DNA from: Desulforudis sp.
GTDB taxonomy: Bacteria; Bacillota; Desulfotomaculia; Desulfotomaculales; Desulforudaceae
Direction: 5' to 3'
Length of the DNA: 33,764 bases
NCBI GenBank assembly: GCA_003604975.1
Contig: QZIR01000026.1
Span: 1 to 33,764 of the forward strand
Shown here: positions 9,235 to 15,647 of the stretch, one piece after another
Numbering within the stretch: the first letter of the stretch is position 1
Layout of the letters: each line of letters starts with the position of its first letter
The notes under the pieces: model-generated
What the model was told of the DNA's origin: nothing
Database searches by the model: none
The model's input: only the letters and a program-made list of their open reading frames with translations
Translations under genes and position numbers: made by a program

Positions 9235-10053
9235 ATGAAAAAAGTGTTTATTGTCGGATTGGCTGTATTAGTGTTCGCCGTGCTGACCGTGGGGTGTGTC
9301 GATAAAAACGAGGTAAAAATAGCCAAATTCGAGGATTTGGGGCTGGAAGGGGTAAAGATTGCCTCCGGAGACCCCGGACATGTTCCTGCGGGAAAGTATG
9401 CGGTGGATATTCTTTGTAATCTGGAGCAGACCGATCCGGATCTCGCCGGCAAGATCACAAACAACATTGTTACGAGGGAGGCTCACGTCAGAGCTGTTCT
9501 GGACAAGGTTGTTTTGAAGGAAGTTGATGCGGGGTTTGTTTACCGGACGGACGCTTACACCGAAAGAGAAAAGGTTGAGATTATAGAAATACCTGAAGAA
9601 ATCAACGTGGTGCCGGAGTATCCGGTCGCGGTCTTAAAGGGTAGTGACAACCGGGAAGCGGCCGCTGAATTTGCCGGGTTCGTACTCTCTCGGGAGGGGC
9701 AGGAGATACTCGTCGATTACGGATTTACCGGCGTAGTGAGCGATCCGGAACCTTACACGCCGAAGGAGATCAAAGATACCATTGTGGTCTATGCCGCCGG
9801 ATCGTTAACCGATGTCTTTGAAGAAATGGCGACCGAATTCGAAAAGATGACCGGTGGCGAGGTAAAGCTGCTATTCGCAAGCTCCGGCGCTTTAAGACAG
9901 AAGATACAGGCTGGGGCCGTGGGTGGTGAAGCCGGTGCCGATGTGTTTGCTTCGGCCAGTATGAAGCAGATGAGAATTCTCGAAAAGGAGGGCTTCGTGG
10001 CCGACTATGGCGTATTCGCCAAGAACGAAATGGTTGTGGTCGTGCGAAAGTAG
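9235..10053 (+). CDS. Circularly permuted ModA-like molybdate-binding lipoprotein
   Basis: A 272-residue lipoprotein: basic start, hydrophobic 4-18, lipobox LTVGC with Cys21. It should bind molybdate outside the membrane for ModBC. The halves are in reversed order. Residues about 33-175 (FEDLGLEGVKIASGDPGHVP to VDYGFTGVV) match the C-terminal half of ordinary ModA. Residues about 182-272 (TIVVYAAGSLTDVFEEM to FAKNEMVVVVRK) match the N-terminal half. By comparison with E. coli ModA the ligand residues survive: Ser190, the serines of FASSG, Ala52 (HVPAG), Val85 (AHVRA) and Tyr103 (GFVYRTDA). ATG 9235 is preferred because it gives a clean signal peptide behind GGGAAGGGGT; ATG 9211 is an in-frame alternative. 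Its base composition is more AT-rich than nif. modB follows at 10086. Confidence 0.85.
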   Translation: MKKVFIVGLAVLVFAVLTVGCVDKNEVKIAKFEDLGLEGVKIASGDPGHVPAGKYAVDILCNLEQTDPDLAGKITNNIVTREAHVRAVLDKVVLKEVDAGFVYRTDAYTEREKVEIIEIPEEINVVPEYPVAVLKGSDNREAAAEFAGFVLSREGQEILVDYGFTGVVSDPEPYTPKEIKDTIVVYAAGSLTDVFEEMATEFEKMTGGEVKLLFASSGALRQKIQAGAVGGEAGADVFASASMKQMRILEKEGFVADYGVFAKNEMVVVVRK

Positions 10054-10085
10054 GCGCTGTTTGAGGGGTGGGAGGTGTTAAAATC

Positions 10086-10874
10086 GTGCCGATTCGTAGC
10101 GGCTACCTGGCGATAGGCGTTAAATTCGCAACCAGCATCAGTTTGTTGGTGTTTGCTTTGTTGATCATCTTCCCGCTTATCGCATTGGTATTTACTATTT
10201 TCTCGGCCCCGGTGGATTTCAAAGCTTTATCGTCCAGATCGGTGATTAACCCGCTCATATTGAGTGTGCTGACCGCCTTGATTTCAACAGCAATTTCGGT
10301 ACTTGTAGGTGTTCCGCTCGCCTACGTGCTCACCTACAAAAGTTTTCCGCTGAGAGACGTACTTGATACAATGGTGAATCTTCCTTTCGTGTTGCCGCCG
10401 AGTGTGGCCGGATACCTGCTCCTACTGACGTTCGGAAAATACGGGTTGCTTGGATATCCACTCAACATACTGGGAATTACAATTATGTTCACGACCTTCG
10501 CAATCGTCATCGCCCAAACGTTCGTTGCTTTGCCCTTTGTTGTTAAGAGTGCCAGGGCGACAATGGAAGACATTCAACCTTCTCTGATTGATGCCGCAAA
10601 GACGCTTGGAGCGCGTGAGTTTGAAATATTCAGGGAAGTCATCCTGCCCTTATCAAAAACGGGAGTGCTGTCCGGAACAATAATGGCGTATGCCAGAGCG
10701 ATAGGGGAGTTCGGCGCTACCATGATGGTTTGCGGGTTATTGGTGACTTTACCGGTAGCGATCTACGCCAACGCTATAGGCGGGGACAGAGAGACAGCCA
10801 ATGTGCTTGCCGTGGTGCTGATCGCAATTGCCTTCACCATACTTACAGTATTTAAAAGGGTTGTGAGATCATGA
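10086..10874 (+). CDS. modB: Molybdate ABC transporter permease ModB
   Basis: A 262-residue inner-membrane permease of the molybdate/tungstate/sulfate group with about six hydrophobic segments. The cytoplasmic EAA loop that docks the ATPase reads GAREFEIFREVILPLSKTG and is followed by ARAIGEFGATMM, typical of ModB/CysT. GTG 10086 is chosen as the start because GGGAGGTG lies at 10070-10077, at normal spacing; an in-frame GTG at 10068 lies over that ribosome site. It overlaps modC by 4 bp (ATGA). The neighbours, a ModA-like binding protein and ModC, support molybdate over sulfate. Its place between nifB and nifV suggests supply of molybdenum for FeMo-cofactor. Confidence 0.92.
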   Translation: MPIRSGYLAIGVKFATSISLLVFALLIIFPLIALVFTIFSAPVDFKALSSRSVINPLILSVLTALISTAISVLVGVPLAYVLTYKSFPLRDVLDTMVNLPFVLPPSVAGYLLLLTFGKYGLLGYPLNILGITIMFTTFAIVIAQTFVALPFVVKSARATMEDIQPSLIDAAKTLGAREFEIFREVILPLSKTGVLSGTIMAYARAIGEFGATMMVCGLLVTLPVAIYANAIGGDRETANVLAVVLIAIAFTILTVFKRVVRS

Positions 10875-12010
10875 TTGAGCTAATAAATATCGCCAAAAAA
10901 TTTAAGAATAAAGTTGTGCTGAATGACATCAGCCTAAGTGTGGGGAAGGGAGAAATAATGGTGCTCTTGGGGGCAAGTGGGTGCGGTAAAACCACCCAAT
11001 TGAAAATAATAGCCGGATTAGTAAGACAAGACCGCGGGGATGTAGTGCTGAACAATAAAGTGATCAATAATTCACCACCCCAGGAGAGGAACATCGGCTT
11101 CGTTTTTCAGGACTATGCCTTGTTCCCTCATAAAGACGCATTCGAGAACATTGCCTTTGGCTTAAAGATAAGCAAGTTGCCCAGAAATGAGGTAAATAGC
11201 AGAGTATGCAAAACAATGGAAATGCTGGAAATTGGAGATTTTAGGAATGAAAGAATCTCTCGGCTGAGTGGAGGGCAGAAGCAGCGAGTCGCCTTGGCCA
11301 GAGCGCTGGTTATGGATCCGGATGTTTTACTCCTGGATGAACCGTTAAGTGCGTTGGACCCGGTTTTAAGGGAAAAATTGAGAGAAGAACTGAACGCTAT
11401 TCTGAAAAACACTGGCATAGCTGGAATTTATGTAACGCACGATCTGACCGAGGCGATGATCGTTGGGGATAAGATCGCGATCATGAACGAAGGCGAAATA
11501 CAGCAGATCGATAAGCCGGATGAGGTGTTTTATCGTCCCAAAACAGAATTTGCGGCCAGATTCGTCGGGGCAAGGAATATCCTGGAGGGGCGGGTTGTCG
11601 AATTGAACCGGGATGAAGCAACAATTGAGGTGATTAACGGGTCAAATCCATTTAAAATTCGCACCTTGAAGTATCCCCTATTCGAGCGCCAGAAAAATAT
11701 CTCCCTTTGCATCCATCCCGAGGAGGTAGTCCTGGGTTTGAGAGAAGGGGACAATTTGATGCGCGGAACAATCACCGGCATAATTCCGAACGGCCCGGCG
11801 CTAAAGATTACCGTCAATATTGCCGGTTTGAAACTATATGCAACCACTACCAGACGTTTGTTGAACTACGAGGTAAACGATGAAGTTTGGGTATCATTTA
11901 GCAGAAACGCATTTCACCCGCTATGTGGCAAGAAGTGCCGTTCTCCAGCTCGGGAAATTCCCGCATCGTGTGTCAGATCAGGGGGCAGCAAAGAAGCGTT
12001 GTGCCGCTGA
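10871..12010 (+). CDS. modC: Molybdate ABC transporter ATPase ModC
   Basis: A 379-residue ABC ATPase with Walker A GASGCGKTT (about 34-42), Q-loop FVFQDYALFPH, signature LSGGQKQR, Walker B VLLLDEPLSALDP and switch histidine in YVTHDLTEAM. A C-terminal TOBE-like region (about 230-350) would sense oxyanion. The start overlaps the modB stop. The family normally ends near the segment VWVSFSRNAFHPL; here about 28 further residues rich in Cys and basic residues follow, in DNA whose composition returns to GC-rich. This tail may come from read-through into host sequence at the edge of a transferred block. Specificity for molybdate is inferred from ModA and ModB. Confidence 0.92.
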   Translation: MIELINIAKKFKNKVVLNDISLSVGKGEIMVLLGASGCGKTTQLKIIAGLVRQDRGDVVLNNKVINNSPPQERNIGFVFQDYALFPHKDAFENIAFGLKISKLPRNEVNSRVCKTMEMLEIGDFRNERISRLSGGQKQRVALARALVMDPDVLLLDEPLSALDPVLREKLREELNAILKNTGIAGIYVTHDLTEAMIVGDKIAIMNEGEIQQIDKPDEVFYRPKTEFAARFVGARNILEGRVVELNRDEATIEVINGSNPFKIRTLKYPLFERQKNISLCIHPEEVVLGLREGDNLMRGTITGIIPNGPALKITVNIAGLKLYATTTRRLLNYEVNDEVWVSFSRNAFHPLCGKKCRSPAREIPASCVRSGGSKEALCR

Positions 12011-12015
12011 AATGA

Positions 12016-12033
12016 GGCCCCGAATATCGGGCC
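12016..12033 (+). other. GC-rich hairpin between modC and nifV
   Basis: GGCCCCGA pairs with TCGGGCC around an ATA loop, seven pairs with one bulged C, just after the modC stop. No T run follows, so it is not a standard terminator. It may limit transcription from modC into nifV or act as a processing or stability element. Confidence 0.35.
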
Positions 12034-12094
12034 GCAAAGCCGGGTGGGTTGATGGACGTGGTTATGCTCTTAAATAGGGAGGGGTGTGGTCAGG

Positions 12095-12919
12095 ATGCTT
12101 ATCATTGTGGACAGCACCCTGCGTGACGGGGAACAGTCGGCCGGGCTGGCTTTTTCGACCGGCGAAAAGATACAGGTCGGAAAACTTCTCGATGCGCTCG
12201 GGGTGGACGTCATCGAGGCCGGCATCCCGGCGATGGGCCGTGTAGAGCAGGAGGCAATCAGCGCCCTGATCCATGCCGGTCTCCGGGCCGAGGTCACCTC
12301 CTGGAACCGGATGCATCCCGCAGACATTAAGGCCTCTCTCGAATGCGGGATCAGGCTCCTACACCTTTCCGCTCCGGTCTCCGACATTCACCTGGAGCAC
12401 AAGCTGCGCTGTAGTCGGTCATGGGTGCTGGGACAGATGCGGGAGATGGTGGCTTTCGCACAGTCCAGTGGCTGCCGGGTTTCCGTGGGGGCGGAAGACG
12501 CTTCACGGGCTGATCCCGCTTTCCTGCGCGCCTACGCCTTGGCTGCCGAGGAAGTCGGCGTCGAACGCCTGCGGATCTGTGACACCCTGGGGATACTGGA
12601 CCCTTTCAAAACCTACGAAATGGTCAGGAGTGTCGTGGAGTGGGTTAACATCGATGTGGAAATACACGCCCACAACGACTTCGGAATGGCTGCTGCAAAC
12701 ACCCTGGCCGCACTTCGCGCGGGCGCCCGGGCCGCAAGCGTCACCGTGAACGGGATCGGTGAGCGGGCCGGCAACGCCGGGCTTCAGGAGGTCATCCGGG
12801 CGGCCCGTCAATTCTTCGGTCTTAAGCGGGGCTATGATGCTAATATAATGGATCAGTTACAGTCTCTGGTACGGGCTTTAAGCTACCGGGAGTTCCCTGA
12901 AGTGAAGGAGGCGATCTGA
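12095..12919 (+). CDS. nifV: Homocitrate synthase NifV, short (catalytic barrel only)
   Basis: A 274-residue member of the DRE-TIM metallolyase family, condensing acetyl-CoA with 2-oxoglutarate to homocitrate, the organic ligand of FeMo-cofactor. The N-terminal [13 protein letters not shown] motif and the metal-binding HAHNDFGMA are present, together with the late barrel motif [12 protein letters not shown]. Full-length NifV proteins have roughly 370-380 residues; this one stops after the barrel, lacking the C-terminal helical portion. Clostridium pasteurianum splits NifV into two genes, but no matching second part is recognised here. ATG 12095 is used because GGGAGGGG (12077-12084) is well spaced; GTG 12086 is too close to it. 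It could also be a related short homocitrate/isopropylmalate synthase-like protein, but the nif context favours NifV. Confidence 0.85.
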   Translation: MLIIVDSTLRDGEQSAGLAFSTGEKIQVGKLLDALGVDVIEAGIPAMGRVEQEAISALIHAGLRAEVTSWNRMHPADIKASLECGIRLLHLSAPVSDIHLEHKLRCSRSWVLGQMREMVAFAQSSGCRVSVGAEDASRADPAFLRAYALAAEEVGVERLRICDTLGILDPFKTYEMVRSVVEWVNIDVEIHAHNDFGMAAANTLAALRAGARAASVTVNGIGERAGNAGLQEVIRAARQFFGLKRGYDANIMDQLQSLVRALSYREFPEVKEAI

Positions 12920-13011
12920 TGCCAAACCCCCGTACGCTGGTAATCCAGAACGTGTCCCGTTCGCTTAACCCCGCGGGGAACGGGCTGGATATTTGCCGCT
13001 GTTTATTGTAG
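12919..13011 (+). CDS. Possible 30-residue peptide between nifV and nadE
   Basis: An ATG at 12919 overlaps the nifV stop (TGATG) and has a very good ribosome site, AAGGAGG at 12905-12911. It encodes 30 residues beginning [13 protein letters not shown] and ends at 13011. No family is recognised. Within it CCCGTTC (12957-12963) pairs with GAACGGG (12978-12984), so the segment may instead be structured leader RNA for nadE or the remnant of a lost downstream gene such as the missing NifV C-terminal part. The strong ribosome site is the only solid argument for translation. Confidence 0.35.
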   Translation: MPNPRTLVIQNVSRSLNPAGNGLDICRCLL

Positions 13012-13037
13012 ATTTAAGGGCAGAGGTGACGTTTGTA

Positions 13038-14669
13038 ATGCGTATCGCCGTGGCCCAGATTAATCCGACCGTCGGGGACTTCCCCGGCAATATCCACCTG
13101 ATCAAGAACTACATCGGCCGGGCCCGTAAGGCGGGGGCGGACCTGGTCGTTTTCCCCGAGATGGCGGTCTCGGGATACCCGCCTAAAGATCTCCTGTGCC
13201 GTAAGGACTTTATAAATGCCATCGAGGCCAGTCTGACCGAGATCCTGGCGGCAACCAAGGAAATCGCGGTGTTGGTCGGCACTCCCGTCCGCGAGGCGGA
13301 CGGCAACCTGATTAATGCCGCTGTGCTGATGCGTGACCGGAACCTCGTTGGGCGGGCCGCCAAAACCCTGTTGCCCGAGTACGATGTATTTGACGAGCGG
13401 CGCTATTTTGCGCCCGGTTTTGACAATCGGCCCTTGGATCTACGCGGGATGCGGCTCGGTGTGACGGTTTGTGAGGACATCTGGAACGTCAGGGGCGTGA
13501 CGGGCGTACCTTCTTACCCGCGTGATCCGGTAAAGGCCTTGGCCGAACAGGGTGTAGACTTTTTCATCAACCTCTCCGCTTCACCCTACCACCTGGGGAA
13601 ACAGCAGCAGCGTCTAGACCTGGTGGGATCCATTGCTGCCCGGTACAGTCGGCCATTCCTGTACGTCAACCAGGTTGGCGGCAACGACGATCTCGTGTTT
13701 GACGGGGCAAGCTTTCTGGTGAATAGTCGCGGTCAGCGGGTACTGCAGGGGAAGAGTTTCGACTCCGACTTCTGGGTGTTTAAAGTCGATGCCGTCAACG
13801 ACCTACCTACGCCGGTTCCGGACATTGAAGAGGGTCCGGCGGCGGTTTACCAGGCCCTGGCCCTCGGTCTGGGAGATTACCTGCGGAAGATCGGTTACAG
13901 CAAGGCCGTGGTCGGTCTTTCCGGCGGGATTGACTCCGCGGTCACGGCTGCGCTGGCGGTGGCGGCCCTGGGTTCGCAAAACGTGCTCGGGGTAAGCATG
14001 CCTTCCCGCTATTCCTCGCGGGGCAGCGTTGAAGACTCTCGGGAGCTGGCCAAGCGCTTGGGTATCGAGTTTCGGGTGCTGCCCATCGAGCCCCACTTCC
14101 AGTCCTTCCTGGACCAGTTCAATGACGACGGTCAGGCCCAGGGCGACCTGGCCGAGGAAAACATCCAGGCCCGCCTGCGTGGCAACATCCTGATGTTTAT
14201 TTCCAACCGGGAAGGGTACCTGGTCCTGAGTACAGGCAACAAGTCCGAGACCGCGGTGGGCTACAGTACCCTCTACGGGGATATGGCCGGCGGTCTGGCC
14301 GTATTGGCCGACGTGCCCAAGGTGATGGTCTATGAGCTGGCGGCCCACATCAATCGGAAACGGGAAATCATTCCGCACACTATCATCCACAAGGCTCCCT
14401 CCGCCGAACTCCGCCCCGGACAGGTGGACCAGGACAGCCTGCCCCCCTACCCGATCCTGGACGGCATTCTCAAGGCCTATATCGAGGACGGCTGTCCGGT
14501 GCATGAAATCGTAGCCAGGGGCTACGCTGAGCCGGTTGTCCGGCGGGTAACCACAATGGTCGATCGCGCTGAATACAAGCGTCGTCAGGCGGCGCCGGGG
14601 CTTAAGATTACCTCCAAGGCCTTCGGTTCGGGGAGGAGATATCCAATCGCCCACCGCTGGACCCCTTAA
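13038..14669 (+). CDS. nadE: Glutamine-dependent NAD+ synthetase
   Basis: A 543-residue two-domain enzyme making NAD+ from nicotinate adenine dinucleotide, ATP and glutamine. The N-terminal nitrilase-type glutaminase domain shows its Glu (Glu41, VFPEMAVSGYPP), Lys (AAKTLLPEYDVFDERRYF) and Cys (GVTVCEDIWNV). The C-terminal ATP pyrophosphatase domain has the PP-loop GLSGGIDSAVTAAL and STGNKSETAVGYSTLYGD. ATG 13038 follows AGAGGTGA (13022-13029); the reading frame is open upstream but the nitrilase family starts here (MRIAVAQINPTVGD). Its place next to nifV and the assimilation genes links NAD synthesis to glutamine supply, though the connection is inferential. Confidence 0.96.
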   Translation: MRIAVAQINPTVGDFPGNIHLIKNYIGRARKAGADLVVFPEMAVSGYPPKDLLCRKDFINAIEASLTEILAATKEIAVLVGTPVREADGNLINAAVLMRDRNLVGRAAKTLLPEYDVFDERRYFAPGFDNRPLDLRGMRLGVTVCEDIWNVRGVTGVPSYPRDPVKALAEQGVDFFINLSASPYHLGKQQQRLDLVGSIAARYSRPFLYVNQVGGNDDLVFDGASFLVNSRGQRVLQGKSFDSDFWVFKVDAVNDLPTPVPDIEEGPAAVYQALALGLGDYLRKIGYSKAVVGLSGGIDSAVTAALAVAALGSQNVLGVSMPSRYSSRGSVEDSRELAKRLGIEFRVLPIEPHFQSFLDQFNDDGQAQGDLAEENIQARLRGNILMFISNREGYLVLSTGNKSETAVGYSTLYGDMAGGLAVLADVPKVMVYELAAHINRKREIIPHTIIHKAPSAELRPGQVDQDSLPPYPILDGILKAYIEDGCPVHEIVARGYAEPVVRRVTTMVDRAEYKRRQAAPGLKITSKAFGSGRRYPIAHRWTP

Positions 14670-14671
14670 GA

Positions 14672-14797
14672 GGAGAGCGCTGATAAGCTACGCGTGGCTT
14701 TGTCATGCTCCGCCGTCCAGCGCTCACGTACGATTCAGTACGCTTCGACGCCGTCCGTCGTCGCCTTCCGCGCCCCGCTTGCTTCTGAGCGCTCTCC
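14672..14797. repeat. 126-bp element with 10-bp terminal inverted repeats
   Basis: GGAGAGCGCT at 14672-14681 is the exact inverse of AGCGCTCTCC at 14788-14797. Inside, CGTAC (14727-14731) pairs with GTACG (14738-14742). The segment has no credible gene and fills most of the space between nadE and the ANTAR gene. It could be a small non-autonomous mobile element (MITE-like) or a structured RNA or terminator. No second copy was noticed in the window, so mobility is unproven. Confidence 0.45.
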
Positions 14798-14804
14798 ATA
14801 CAAA

Positions 14805-14830
14805 ACCCATAAAACTACCACTTTATAGGG
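14805..14830. promoter_or_regulatory. Imperfect inverted repeat upstream of the first ANTAR gene
   Basis: CCCATAAA pairs imperfectly with TTTATAGGG around a short loop, about 50 bp before the ANTAR start. It could be an operator or a weak terminator; no T run follows. A -10-like TTAGAAT lies just downstream near 14839, without a clear -35 box. Confidence 0.25.
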
Positions 14831-14877
14831 CTTCGTGTTAGAATAGGGAGCACACCAGCAATGAATGGGGTATACCG

Positions 14878-15468
14878 GTGGTACAGTCCCGCATCGTCAT
14901 CGCCGTCGACAACGCGGTCGAGCGAAAAAAACTGAAGGACAAGCTGCAGAAGGCCGGTCACCTGGTCATCGGCCAGGTCCGGGACGCCAAAGAAACGCTT
15001 CGCGTGACCTTCCAGACGAACCCCGATCTGGTCATCCTGGACGCTGGTCTCCCGGACTTCGGCGGCTTGGGTGTGGCCCAGGTCATTGATGAACACCGCG
15101 TGTGTCCGGTGATTCTCCTCGCCTCGGAGGTCAGCGACATCGTTCAGCGCGCCCGGCAGGGGTGGCTGCTCAGCTATTTACTGTCCCCGTACACCGATGA
15201 CGAACTCTATCTGGCTACGGAAGTCGCCCTGGCCAACTTCCAGCGTCTGGTCGCCCTGGAGCGTGAAAACACCAGGCTGAAGAACAACCTGGAGACCCGG
15301 AAGCTGGTGGACCGCGCCAAGGGACTCCTGATGAACCACAAAAAACTCAACGAGCAGGAAGCCTATAAGTACCTGCAGCGCCTGAGCATGGACCACGCCA
15401 AACCGATCGCCAGGATCGCCCGTCAGGTGATCGAGCAGCTTGCGGGAAACGGACGGAATGGGAATTGA
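14878..15468 (+). CDS. ANTAR-domain response regulator, first copy (atypical receiver)
   Basis: A 196-residue protein with a receiver-like domain (about 5-120), a coiled-coil linker and a C-terminal ANTAR RNA-binding domain (about 135-188; TRKLVDRAKGLLMNHKKLNE and EQEAYKYLQRLSMDHAKPI). ANTAR proteins bind paired hexaloop hairpins and prevent transcription termination. The phospho-acceptor Asp55 (LVILDAGLP) is present. The conserved Thr/Ser is Ala82 and the conserved Lys is Ser103 (YLLSPY), and the acidic pair is reduced to Asp11, so normal phosphorylation switching is doubtful. No histidine kinase is encoded nearby. GTG 14878 is used; the ribosome site is weak. Targets are probably the hairpin leaders in this window. 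The product resembles antiterminators of the NitR/NasT type by architecture only. Confidence 0.88.
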   Translation: MVQSRIVIAVDNAVERKKLKDKLQKAGHLVIGQVRDAKETLRVTFQTNPDLVILDAGLPDFGGLGVAQVIDEHRVCPVILLASEVSDIVQRARQGWLLSYLLSPYTDDELYLATEVALANFQRLVALERENTRLKNNLETRKLVDRAKGLLMNHKKLNEQEAYKYLQRLSMDHAKPIARIARQVIEQLAGNGRNGN

Positions 15469-15507
15469 CAGTATTCTGTATACCTGAAAAACTTGTTGAA
15501 AAAGAGG

Positions 15508-15537
15508 TTGCATTGAGGCGGGCATCCGATCTATAAT
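15508..15537 (+). promoter_or_regulatory. Sigma-A-type promoter before the pseudo-glutamine synthetase
   Basis: TTGCAT (15508-15513), 18-bp spacer, perfect -10 TATAAT (15532-15537). Predicted start about 15544, leaving some 20 nt before the hairpin at 15565. The same TTGCA-type -35 with 18-bp spacing recurs at 18764-18793. Confidence 0.65.
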
Positions 15538-15564
15538 CTATAACAACTGCTAAATATATGAGAT

Positions 15565-15629
15565 GGGGCAATGGCGTCCCTCTGGAAGTTCCTTGTTTTA
15601 AGGGGTTTCCGGGGACGTTTTTTATTTTT
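15565..15629 (+). promoter_or_regulatory. ANTAR-type hairpin plus terminator before the pseudo-glutamine synthetase
   Basis: Hairpin GGGGC (15565-15569), loop AATGGC (15570-15575), GTCCC (15576-15580) with A1/G4; the loop is identical to that before amtB. Its 3' arm is reused by a long terminator: CGTCCC (15575-15580), GGAA and CCTT pair with AAGG, TTCC and GGGACG (15612-15617), followed by TTTTTTATTTTT to 15629. No canonical first hairpin is visible between the predicted start and 15565. Confidence 0.75.
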
Positions 15630-15647
15630 CGGAGGTTATGTAGGCTA

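Noticed and set aside
12011-12060. Possible c-di-GMP or molybdenum-cofactor riboswitch between modC and nifV (GCAAAGCCGGG resembles part of the GEMM core)
   Set aside because: Only a short piece matches, the remaining conserved parts and tetraloop arrangement are missing, and the spacing is too short.
15638-15643. Minimal ATG-TAG frame before the pseudo-glutamine synthetase
   Set aside because: It is only 2 bp from the ribosome site and is more likely chance; the coding start at 15648 fits better.
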